From Candidatus Rifleibacteriota bacterium (GTDB lineage Bacteria; Riflebacteria; Ozemobacteria; Ozemobacterales; Ozemobacteraceae), in NCBI GenBank assembly GCA_017526725.1, contig JAFXRA010000383.1:1-8877 (forward strand): a DNA stretch of 8,877 nucleotides. Reading direction: 5' to 3'. Position 1 is the first letter of the stretch. The number at the start of each line of letters is the position of its first letter. Both the position numbers and the translations under genes were made by a program. Shown in pieces: positions 1 through 5,445 of the stretch. The notes below the pieces were generated by a model. It did no database searches, was not told the DNA's origin, and worked only from the letters and a program-made list of their open reading frames with translations.

Positions 1-1258
1 CTATAGGAGACAAATCTACTGTAACAGTAGTTGTTTCTGCATTTGTTGTTTCTACTTTTGATTGGAAAAATAGTTTTGAAGTAGCTGTGGCAACGTTATT
101 GGGTTTGTTTTCCGCTGAATAAATTTTTACTTCAGAAATTTTATGTGAAAAATTGCCTAAGTCTACGATGTTTCCGTAAATTGCTTCTCTTTCTGTGGTG
201 TTACCAGCTTTATCTTTTGCGGTGAATTGAAATGTTAATGTATTGTCGTAATAACATGTATTGTCTGAGGGAAGAGTAAGTGTGCCTTGAAAAGTTGCGG
301 TGCTTCCTGTAGTTGGTGTCCCATTTACGACTAAGTTTATGGGAAGTTTACCGCCGAAGGCTGTTGCATGACCACCTTGATTATCTGGTTTTAGAAGTTC
401 ATTGCTGGTTACTGTTACGGTGTCACCGTCATAATTATCAATGGTTGCTGTAAATACTAACTGATGACCAGGGATAGCTACAACATTGCCTGCATTGTTT
501 GCAACAGAAACACTTAATGAGGGCCCTCTGCTGTCTATAGTAAGATTTAGGGTTTCTGTATCCTTATATTCGGTTTGGTTCCCGACATCATCTATCAAAG
601 TGACGTTGCAGGGGAGGACTAGTTCATAATTATTTGGAACAGTAAAAGAAGTTTGGTATGTTTGTGTTGAACTTTTGGGCATATCTGCTTTAGAAGAAAG
701 ACCTATGGGAGATAAGTCAACAAATACCTTATCTATTTCTGAATCATTATCCGTAACTAATTGAGTTAATACAACATTATCCCCCGCTTTTAAAATAGTT
801 CCAGCAACGTAATTTGAACCGTTTACCTTGCAGGTCATTACACCTCTTCTCTTCGGGGGTTTGTTATCTATTATTAAGGTTGCAGTCACACTTTCTGTAT
901 CGCTTGCATTTATTAGTGTAATCCCTACATTTGTGGTGCTGTTGTTTTCTTTGGTTCCTGCAACTACTGGAAAAGTTCCTTCCCCCAAAAAAATGTCACC
1001 GCCAATGTTGTTACAACTTAAAGTGTTTATGCCTGGGTTTGAAATTCCTGTTAGATTTACTGTTGCATTTGTTCCGGCTGCATCACTTTTAAATTCAACA
1101 GTTACAGTTATGGTGCTCCCAATTCTAACTATGCTGTCATCAGAAGTAATTGATGAATTTAAAAGAGCAGGTGGGTCAGCAAAAGCTTGATTAAGAATGC
1201 ATGCAAATAATATTGTTAAAAGCAGAAGCTTTGTTTTTACGGACAACTTTAAATACAT
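1..1258 (-). CDS. Secreted Ig-like repeat protein, N-terminal part (C-terminus beyond window)
   Basis: The minus-strand frame is open from an ATG at 1258 to the left edge, giving 419 codons with no stop, so the C-terminus and any anchor are not visible. The start is supported by AGGAG (plus 1264-1268) five bases upstream. Residues 1-27 are a Sec signal peptide: basic start, hydrophobic stretch 11-22, and Ala-Phe-Ala before Asp28. The rest is at least four Ig-like beta-sandwich repeats. Repeat starts lie near residues 47, 159 and 264 (pattern hydrophobic-Gly-polar then alternating beta strand), with a fourth near 390. Family signatures are VDLS-P-IG (180-186 and 414-419), DDVGN and DKAGN (223-227 and 349-353) and a DNKPP linker (131-135). 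The same motifs recur in the plus-strand gene at 5446, so the two are paralogous in repeat type. Likely role (inference): extracellular stalk or adhesin. Being protein-coding is near certain; the function is not. Confidence 0.9.
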   Translation of the reverse strand, partial: MYLKLSVKTKLLLLTILFACILNQAFADPPALLNSSITSDDSIVRIGSTITVTVEFKSDAAGTNATVNLTGISNPGINTLSCNNIGGDIFLGEGTFPVVAGTKENNSTTNVGITLINASDTESVTATLIIDNKPPKRRGVMTCKVNGSNYVAGTILKAGDNVVLTQLVTDNDSEIDKVFVDLSPIGLSSKADMPKSSTQTYQTSFTVPNNYELVLPCNVTLIDDVGNQTEYKDTETLNLTIDSRGPSLSVSVANNAGNVVAIPGHQLVFTATIDNYDGDTVTVTSNELLKPDNQGGHATAFGGKLPINLVVNGTPTTGSTATFQGTLTLPSDNTCYYDNTLTFQFTAKDKAGNTTEREAIYGNIVDLGNFSHKISEVKIYSAENKPNNVATATSKLFFQSKVETTNAETTTVTVDLSPI

Positions 1259-1262
1259 CTCA

Positions 1263-1300
1263 TCTCCTGGAATGAAGGCAATAAGGAGAGTATTGTCTCC
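1263..1300 (-). promoter_or_regulatory. Leader with two mutually exclusive pairings around the ribosome binding site
   Basis: In the minus-strand transcript the order is GGAGA (plus 1300-1296), TCTCCT (1289-1284), then AGGAGA (1268-1263), which contains the Shine-Dalgarno. TCTCC can pair with the upstream GGAGA (5 bp, 6-base loop) or TCTCCT can pair with the Shine-Dalgarno (6 bp, 15-base loop). The complementarities are seen directly; a regulatory switch is inference. Confidence 0.3.
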
Positions 1301-1312
1301 ATTCGTAATCGT

Positions 1313-1324
1313 CTAATATATTAG
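1313..1324. repeat. 12-bp perfect palindrome in divergent intergenic region
   Basis: CTAATATATTAG is fully self-complementary. It lies just downstream of the candidate minus-strand start site, where a repressor could act on the Ig-like gene. A second palindrome, TAACATGTTA (1333-1342), is nine bases from its inner edge. Short AT-rich palindromes of this size are expected a few times by chance in a window of this length, so operator status is only a possibility. Confidence 0.3.
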
Positions 1325-1336
1325 TTCCTGCCTAAC

Positions 1337-1365
1337 ATGTTAAATTATTCTTTGAAAAAGTACAA
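1337..1365 (-). promoter_or_regulatory. Candidate promoter for the minus-strand Ig-like gene
   Basis: Read on the minus strand, TTGTAC (1365-1360), a 17-base spacer and TAACAT (1342-1337) give a modest sigma70-type match. Transcription would start near 1330, leaving a leader of about 70 bases before the ATG at 1258. The -10 lies inside the 10-bp palindrome TAACATGTTA (1333-1342). The region is AT-rich, so chance matches are likely. Confidence 0.35.
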
Positions 1366-1419
1366 GCCCCTTTTGAAAATTTTTTAACTCTTTGTTTTAG
1401 ACTTTAAATTCTTAAAAAT

Positions 1420-1447
1420 TTGACAATGACAGCATATTTGCTAAAAT
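1420..1447 (+). promoter_or_regulatory. Strong promoter candidate giving a near-leaderless mRNA
   Basis: TTGACA (1420-1425, perfect -35), a 16-base spacer and TAAAAT (1442-1447, five of six) match sigma70-type promoters. Transcription should begin about 1453-1456, only five to eight bases before the ATG at 1461. This fits the lack of any Shine-Dalgarno upstream of that gene. Confidence 0.55.
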
Positions 1448-1460
1448 TATTATATTAGCT

Positions 1461-2186
1461 ATGAATAGAAAACATGGAATAATAAATGCTTTTTTTGTAA
1501 TTCTTTTTTTATTTTCAGGAATCTCAAATTGTTTTTCCTGCGGTCTTGCTTTGCACGATTGGCAATTAAAACTTTTTTTTAAGATACCTTTAAATGCACC
1601 TTTTGTTCCTTTATCCGAAATAGGGGTTATTCAAAAACATTTTGAAAAAGCTGTTACCGATAGAATTTTATGGGTGATAAAACCCGGCGTTTTGTCTCCT
1701 TATAATGATTTTATTATTTCTTTTATAGATGGCTGGGCTTCCAAAGTTAAGTGGAAGATTGTCGCAGATAATAAGTCTGTTATTAAACTGGCAAAATCTT
1801 TTTCTGGCGACGAAAAAAAACCTTTAATTGTTGGATCAGATAAGAATTTCCTTAAAATTGCTGTATTTGTTGATGCAAACTCTAAAAATAACTGCTGGCA
1901 GTTCGTTTTTGCTCAAGATAGCCGTATCAGATGTGTTTTTCAAGATTCTCAGAATCCTTGGGCTCAGGAATTTAATATGCAGAGTTGGTTTTCTGTTATT
2001 TTTTATAGGGTTCCAATTCCGGGCAATATTATGGCTTTGTCTATTTATCCTATTGATGGTGTAAAAAATACTTTTTATGATGATCAGAAACTTGTAGAAG
2101 ACTTAATAACAAGAAAATGTCTTAAACAAAGACCTGATTTAGTTATAGATCCATATTCTTTTGATTTCCCTGAATTGCCAAAATGA
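1461..2186 (+). CDS. Secreted protein of unknown family, 241 aa
   Basis: I do not recognise this protein. Residues 1-26 look like a Sec signal peptide: Asn-Arg-Lys-His start, then the hydrophobic run IINAFFVILFLFSGI. Cleavage is probably near Asn-Cys-Phe-Ser/Cys27. Cys27 is not preceded by a proper lipobox, since Cys sits at -3, so lipidation is doubtful. The mature part is mixed alpha/beta and rich in aromatic residues (several Trp, many Phe), with four further Cys residues in two loose groups (about 145-175 and near 220), and ends in an acidic, proline-rich tail. No repeats or catalytic motif are evident. It is a lone gene: it diverges from the Ig-like gene at 1258 and is separated from the pilin operon by 213 bases containing a separate promoter. 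No Shine-Dalgarno is visible; the start is the first ATG after a strong promoter. The intact frame and signal peptide make it a credible gene of unknown function. Confidence 0.8.
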   Translation: MNRKHGIINAFFVILFLFSGISNCFSCGLALHDWQLKLFFKIPLNAPFVPLSEIGVIQKHFEKAVTDRILWVIKPGVLSPYNDFIISFIDGWASKVKWKIVADNKSVIKLAKSFSGDEKKPLIVGSDKNFLKIAVFVDANSKNNCWQFVFAQDSRIRCVFQDSQNPWAQEFNMQSWFSVIFYRVPIPGNIMALSIYPIDGVKNTFYDDQKLVEDLITRKCLKQRPDLVIDPYSFDFPELPK

Positions 2187-2240
2187 TTAAACACAGATTC
2201 TCTTTAAATAATTATATATATATTAAGAGTCTAAAACATA

Positions 2241-2270
2241 TTGTCATATTTGGTAAAAAAGATATATAAT
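2241..2270 (+). promoter_or_regulatory. Near-consensus promoter for the minor pilin operon
   Basis: TTGTCA (2241-2246, five of six), an 18-base spacer and TATAAT (2265-2270, perfect) form the best promoter in the window. The start site would be near 2277, giving a leader of about 120 bases before the first pilin gene. Weaker matches downstream, such as TTGATT (2302-2307) 17 bases before TATAGA (2325-2330), could be secondary promoters but are unsurprising in such AT-rich DNA. Confidence 0.65.
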
Positions 2271-2288
2271 TAATATAGTTACTACTTT

Positions 2289-2300
2289 TTTGTATACAAA
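2289..2300. repeat. 12-bp perfect palindrome in the pilin operon leader
   Basis: TTTGTATACAAA is fully self-complementary. It lies about 12 to 23 bases downstream of the predicted start site of the operon promoter, a usual place for a repressor-binding operator. No second copy was seen in the window, so its role is unproven. Confidence 0.3.
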
Positions 2301-2399
2301 TTTGATTGATTCTGTTTTAATAATTATAGAACGATTGAAAATTGGTACATTTATTGAATACAGTTGATTATTTCTTTTTAATACTTTATAGGTCGAGTA

Positions 2400-3239
2400 A
2401 TGCTTATGCTTAATAACAGAATGAATAAACTTGGCTTTACGGTTGCAGAAGTTGTGGTTGCTGCTGCTATTTTTGTTGTGTTTTCAGGAGCTGTTTTTTC
2501 TCTTTACAGAATGGGTAGCAGAATGTATGTTTCCGGTTCTTGGAAGTTTATGCGCCAGAAAGAAGCAGAACGTTTCTTTGAGGTTTTAAAAGAGAGAGTT
2601 GAGCAATCATCTGACATTATTAAAGTTAATCCTGCTGGTGACCCTAATGCTACTAATGATTCTAAAAAACAGATTATTAGAGCAGAAACAAATTTTGTAA
2701 CTTTAAAAAATAATACCTGTATCTCTATACCAAAAGGGCAGTCTGCGGGCTCAAATATTCAGTTGGCTGAATTTGCTACTTGTAAGCCTGATTTAACTTT
2801 AATCGATAAGTCTAAAAAGGGTTTGGTTCTTTTTCATAGTTTGATGTTGGTTGCGAATAAATCCACTGGTCTATATGATCTTCATCTTCGTGTTCAAAAA
2901 GACAATAATGCTGCAAATGGTATAAATTATTTTGGCTCTTTAAGCAAACCCTGTATCGGAACCTATGGCGGCCTGACAATAACTGATTTTAGTGGTAATA
3001 ATGTTGAAAATATGTATGGATTGGGACCTGTTCCACATACCTTTATCTTAAAAGACGTTGCTTCTGTTACTATCGGTGTTTCAAAGGGAGAAGTAACGGG
3101 AAATGGTACAGACTTTAAATCTGAACCCAGTATCTTTGGTATAACTGTCCAAATGCGTAATCCTCAACATGATAAGACTATTTTGGAAATGGGCTACAAA
3201 GCTAAAGTTGATGGTTCTGTCGGTCTGGAGGTGAAATAG
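2400..3239 (+). CDS. PilW/GspJ-like minor pilin (prepilin-type N-terminus), 279 aa
   Basis: The N-terminus carries a class III prepilin signal: Lys10-Leu-Gly12, then mature Phe13-Thr-Val-Ala-Glu17 and a hydrophobic helix to about residue 34. Gly at -1 and Glu at +5 are what prepilin peptidase and pilus assembly require. The following amphipathic helix (SWKFMRQKEAERFFEVLKER, then VEQSSD, roughly 48-73) and the 279-residue length fit PilW or GspJ minor pilins, which form part of the pilus or pseudopilus tip complex in the inner membrane and periplasm. The rest is a beta-rich globular domain with Cys residues around 107, 128 and 195. The start could also be Met3 or Met8: all give plausible 5-12 residue leaders, and only a weak AGG/GAG (2390-2397) is present. 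It is the first gene of a three-gene operon; six bases separate its stop from the next ATG. Assignment to the prepilin superfamily is strong; PilW versus GspJ is not resolvable by eye. Confidence 0.85.
   Translation: MLMLNNRMNKLGFTVAEVVVAAAIFVVFSGAVFSLYRMGSRMYVSGSWKFMRQKEAERFFEVLKERVEQSSDIIKVNPAGDPNATNDSKKQIIRAETNFVTLKNNTCISIPKGQSAGSNIQLAEFATCKPDLTLIDKSKKGLVLFHSLMLVANKSTGLYDLHLRVQKDNNAANGINYFGSLSKPCIGTYGGLTITDFSGNNVENMYGLGPVPHTFILKDVASVTIGVSKGEVTGNGTDFKSEPSIFGITVQMRNPQHDKTILEMGYKAKVDGSVGLEVK
3227..3234 (+). promoter_or_regulatory. Full-length Shine-Dalgarno inside the end of the first pilin gene
   Basis: GGAGGTGA is an exact complement of the usual 16S rRNA 3' tail and overlaps the last codons of the upstream gene, 11 bases before the ATG at 3246. 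A shorter AGGA (3238-3241) sits closer, straddling the stop codon. The arrangement suggests translation of the two genes is coupled. Confidence 0.6.
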
Positions 3240-3245
3240 GAACAA

Positions 3246-3821
3246 ATGAAGCGATATACTATTTTTGCCAAATCAAGAAAGGCTGTAACTTTAGTAGAAA
3301 TTCTTCTCGCATGTGTTTTGATGGCGGGTGCTTTTTTGCCTATTATGGGATTAATGACTTCTTCTATTCGTGTAACAGAACAGGATGAAAATAACCAGCG
3401 AGCTGTTATGCTTTGTCAGGAAAAAATGAACATGGTTCTGCAAATGCCTTTCGATAAGTTTAAAGTTACCGCCAAGACTACTTTTGGTGCTGGCACCTAT
3501 GATAGCAATGAGGTTCGTTTGGTTCTTGGTGATCAGACTTTTGAAGGTATTAAATATACTTCAACTTTAACCGTTGAACCTGTTGAAGTTAATTTTAATG
3601 TTCCTACATGTAATTTTGAACTTAAAGGCAATGAAGCTTTATTGGCTCAAAAAGAAAATCGCAAACCTAATCCTGAAAAATGGGGTTGGGAAGATATTAC
3701 TCATAATATAAAGAATAAAGTTAAGAGATATACTGTTAAAGTTGCATGGAAAGATGTGGGAAAAGGGGCTACTAAGGAATATATTCTATCTTCTTTAAAA
3801 GCTGATGTGAGGGAAAAGTAG
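3246..3821 (+). CDS. PilV/GspI-like minor pilin (prepilin-type N-terminus), 191 aa
   Basis: The leader ends Arg11-Lys-Ala13, followed by mature Val14-Thr-Leu-Val-Glu18 and a hydrophobic helix (ILLACVLMAGAFLPIMGLM) to about residue 37. Glu at +5 is present, but the -1 residue is Ala rather than the usual Gly. Downstream, RAVMLCQEKMNMVLQMPFDKF (about 53-73) matches the helix typical of PilV and GspI, where a QEKM-E-like segment follows the membrane helix. The remainder is a compact, charged, beta-rich domain with Trp residues around 146-148. The length agrees with PilV. In known systems this protein joins the PilW/GspJ-like and PilX/GspK-like proteins in a tip complex, and all three are encoded together here. 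It begins six bases after the preceding stop and ends one base before the next start. Membership of the prepilin superfamily is clear; the exact subtype is inferred. Confidence 0.85.
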   Translation: MKRYTIFAKSRKAVTLVEILLACVLMAGAFLPIMGLMTSSIRVTEQDENNQRAVMLCQEKMNMVLQMPFDKFKVTAKTTFGAGTYDSNEVRLVLGDQTFEGIKYTSTLTVEPVEVNFNVPTCNFELKGNEALLAQKENRKPNPEKWGWEDITHNIKNKVKRYTVKVAWKDVGKGATKEYILSSLKADVREK

Positions 3822-3822
3822 A

Positions 3823-4329
3823 ATGAAAAAGAATAACAATAATTTGAAGCGCGGCAGCGCTGTTGCCCTTGCCCTTGTATTCGCAACTGTCTTGCTCGTT
3901 ATGGGGCTTGCTTATAGTAAAATGACCGTTGGTCATAAAAGGCAGACTGTTCAGATTGACGAACGAATTAAACTTGAATATTTAGCTCATGGTATAACAG
4001 AGCTTGCTTTGTTAAAATTCCAGCTTTATCCGGCTGATTTTTATGCTTGTGAAGAAGCAGCTAGTTATGGAAGAGTGGATTTCATTCAAAAGTTTGCAGA
4101 AAAAGCAGATGAGTTTAGACTTTTGAATGATAAGAATTCTCATTCTTCTTTTGATAAGACCGAGATTAGCTTAATGTTAGCTACTATGACGATTTTGACT
4201 AACAATAAATGGAATAACGAAGTTTTATTTATTGCGGCTAGTGCTACCTATACTGATTCATTCGGCAGAACCTTAGATAAAGATGTAACTCGTATTGTTG
4301 ATTTAAATAGAAAAACCATTAAACCCTAA
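3823..4329 (+). CDS. PilX/GspK-like minor pilin lacking Glu5, 168 aa
   Basis: The N-terminus is basic and Asn-rich, then Leu8-Lys-Arg-Gly11 and a hydrophobic stretch SAVALALVFATVLLVMGLAY (12-31). This matches the PilX N-terminal pattern (RG-hydrophobic, ending near Gly-Leu-Ala). Position +5 is Leu16 instead of Glu, a known hallmark of GspK and PilX, whose position at the filament tip makes the glutamate dispensable. At 168 residues it is near PilX size and far shorter than GspK. The body is largely helical (about 40-105) with a short beta-rich C-terminus (FIAASATYTDSFGR). It starts one base after the preceding stop, with GAGGGA (3809-3814) as ribosome binding site, so it is cotranscribed and likely coupled. 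It is the last gene of the operon; a terminator follows 59 bases after the stop. A plain bitopic membrane protein is the alternative, but context makes PilX-like the best call. Confidence 0.75.
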   Translation: MKKNNNNLKRGSAVALALVFATVLLVMGLAYSKMTVGHKRQTVQIDERIKLEYLAHGITELALLKFQLYPADFYACEEAASYGRVDFIQKFAEKADEFRLLNDKNSHSSFDKTEISLMLATMTILTNNKWNNEVLFIAASATYTDSFGRTLDKDVTRIVDLNRKTIKP

Positions 4330-4388
4330 GTTTTTTTGCTCTTGATGATAAAGAACAATTAACTTTTCTCTACAACTTAAATATTCAT

Positions 4389-4431
4389 AAAAAATAAGAT
4401 AAAGATGAAATTTCTCTTTATCTTATTTTTT
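4389..4431 (+). terminator. Rho-independent terminator of the pilin operon
   Basis: A perfect 17-bp stem (4389-4405 with 4415-4431) encloses a 9-base loop. The descending arm ends in six T residues. The stem is AT-rich with only two G-C pairs, and the A-run on the left arm mirrors the T-run, so it could work on either strand. Confidence 0.8.
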
Positions 4432-4493
4432 CTAATGAATTCATGTGATTATTCCGATAAATAACAAAATCATTATTATTTTATAGGATAACT

Positions 4494-5270
4494 ATGAATA
4501 AAATTAACATGATAGATATTTATAAGCTTGTATTTTCTCTAATACTGGCTGCTGCTGTCATGTTAATCGGCTGTGGCGGCGGTGGCGGCGGTGAAGGAAG
4601 ACAAACTCTTCCCGGCGAAAACCCTACTGGGCCAATTATTATTCCAGGTACTAGTACTGGCACTGGAACCGGCACAGGAACTAATACTAATACCGGAACC
4701 CAGACCGCAACTGGCACAGAAACATTAACTCCCGCCGATTTGTTGAAACGAGGATGGGAAATCATGAAAGATGGTAATTACGGTGGCAGTATGACTTATT
4801 TTGATCATGTTATCAAGGATTCTTCTGCAACACCTGAACAGCGTCAGATTGCTTATAATGGCAGAGGCTGGGCTAGAGCCAAATATTATAATACTTTAGA
4901 AGGATTAGAAGATTTCAAGTCATCTTATCAAATGGGTGAATTGAATACCAATGCATATAGGGAATCTATTCTGGGGTATGCATTGGCTTTGATCCAGGCT
5001 ACAGGTGACTCTAATTTTGACAGAGCAATACAACTCCTTGCTGATGAATTGCAATTGACTGACCCGACATTTGTTTTGGGAATTGAGCATACTTGTATTG
5101 GTGTCAGTTCTCCAGAAGCTCATGCAATGCTTGCTTACGCATATTATTGGAGAAATCAGCCTATGCTTGCAAAAGCACAGATTAATCAGGCTAGAATAGA
5201 TGATACCTCTACTACTGGGACTGTATATCAGATTTATACAACTTTAACTGCTGCCGGACTATTCAATTAG
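4494..5270 (+). CDS. Lipoprotein with Gly6 tract, alternating-Thr linker and TPR-like domain, 258 aa
   Basis: A signal peptide with hydrophobic core VFSLILAAAVM is followed by the lipobox Leu24-Ile-Gly-Cys27, so Cys27 should be lipidated by Lgt and cleaved by signal peptidase II. Residues 28-33 are six glycines; no Asp at +2, consistent with outer-membrane sorting if Lol rules apply. Residues 53-79 have Thr at every odd position (14 of 14) with Gly, Asn, Ser, Gln, Ala, Glu or Leu between, an extended linker. From about residue 80 the protein is helical and TPR-like: LLKRGWEIMKDGNYGGSMTY and AYNGRGWARAKYYNTLEGLE are a pair of typical helix-turn-helix units, with further helices (about 155-185 and 205-235) including AHAMLAYAYYWRN. 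TPR folds bind other proteins; the partner is unknown. The start is supported by AGGA (4485-4488) five bases upstream. It lies between two terminators and so is probably transcribed alone; only a weak promoter (TATTAT, 4474-4479) is visible. Confidence 0.88.
   Translation: MNKINMIDIYKLVFSLILAAAVMLIGCGGGGGGEGRQTLPGENPTGPIIIPGTSTGTGTGTGTNTNTGTQTATGTETLTPADLLKRGWEIMKDGNYGGSMTYFDHVIKDSSATPEQRQIAYNGRGWARAKYYNTLEGLEDFKSSYQMGELNTNAYRESILGYALALIQATGDSNFDRAIQLLADELQLTDPTFVLGIEHTCIGVSSPEAHAMLAYAYYWRNQPMLAKAQINQARIDDTSTTGTVYQIYTTLTAAGLFN
4650..4730 (+). repeat. Low-complexity six-base periodic tract encoding an X-Thr linker
   Basis: The tract consists of alternating ACN threonine codons and mostly GGN or AAT codons, giving a 6-base periodicity (GGC ACT GGA ACC and similar). 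Codon third positions vary, so the period is kept at the protein level rather than as an exact DNA repeat. It encodes residues 53-79 of the lipoprotein. Confidence 0.8.
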
Positions 5271-5277
5271 ATAAATT

Positions 5278-5327
5278 AAAATACCCCGTGCACAAAAAAA
5301 AATAAAAAATTGTGCACGGGGTATTTT
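5278..5327 (+). terminator. Strong Rho-independent terminator after the lipoprotein gene
   Basis: A perfect 18-bp stem, AAAATACCCCGTGCACAA (5278-5295) with its complement (5310-5327), encloses a 14-base A-rich loop, followed by T residues to 5331. It starts seven bases after the stop codon. The stem holds two copies of the GTGCAC motif that recurs downstream at 5363 and 5381. Confidence 0.92.
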
Positions 5328-5361
5328 TTTTAGAAAAATTTAATGTTATAGTAATTTAAAC

Positions 5362-5387
5362 TGTGCACTTTATATTTAGTGTGCACG
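5362..5387 (+). promoter_or_regulatory. GTGCAC pair forming a short hairpin with T-run, possible attenuator or operator
   Basis: TGTGCAC occurs at 5362-5368 and again at 5380-5386, an 18-base period. Because GTGCAC is self-complementary, the two copies can also pair (6 bp plus one G-U, loop about 12 bases), and TTTTTG follows at 5388. This could be a weak second terminator or attenuator in the leader of the giant Ig-like gene, or a double protein-binding site. No convincing promoter was found between 5328 and 5445. Confidence 0.4.
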
Positions 5388-5406
5388 TTTTTGTCTTGTA
5401 AAAAAA

Positions 5407-5420
5407 GTTGAGACCTCAAC
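5407..5420. repeat. Inverted repeat GTTGAG-AC-CTCAAC in the leader of the giant Ig-like gene
   Basis: Perfect 6-bp arms are separated by two bases, nine bases upstream of the ribosome binding site. Such a short spacer suits a dimeric DNA-binding protein better than an RNA hairpin. Its role is not known. Confidence 0.35.
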
Positions 5421-5428
5421 GGTTTCAC

Positions 5429-5433
5429 AGGAG
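5429..5433 (+). promoter_or_regulatory. Shine-Dalgarno of the giant Ig-like gene, with long spacing
   Basis: AGGAG lies 12 bases before the ATG at 5446, longer than usual; the spacer is an alternating AT tract. No other start in frame between this site and the signal peptide is better placed, so the ATG at 5446 is preferred. Confidence 0.65.
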
Positions 5434-5445
5434 AAATATATATAT

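Noticed and set aside
828..1190. Plus-strand open frame of 120 codons with a hydrophobic product
   Set aside because: It lies wholly antisense to the Ig-like gene on the minus strand, whose signal peptide, ribosome binding site and repeat motifs are convincing.
1828..2064. Hydrophobic 78-codon frame inside the unknown secreted gene
   Set aside because: It is a frame-shifted shadow of T-rich coding sequence with no ribosome binding site.
2195..2232. Hairpin after the unknown secreted gene as a terminator
   Set aside because: The stem is imperfect (bulge, 8 pairs at the base, long AT loop) and no T-run follows.
2271..2399. Riboswitch in the pilin operon leader, for example a c-di-GMP type
   Set aside because: No conserved core bases or paired elements of known riboswitch classes could be found in this AT-rich leader.
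2385..4487. Shared TTTATAGG box before the starts at 2400 and 4494
   Set aside because: Eight bases of T/A-rich sequence ending in a weak AGG ribosome binding site can easily coincide in this AT-rich DNA; only two copies were noted.
4563..4595. Glycine codon run after the lipobox as a trinucleotide repeat or phase-variable tract
   Set aside because: It has only six codons, and length change in units of three would not switch the frame.
4520..4765. Minus-strand open frame giving a valine-proline repeat product
   Set aside because: It is the reverse complement of the Thr/Gly periodic tract of the lipoprotein; the repeat is a by-product of that tract.
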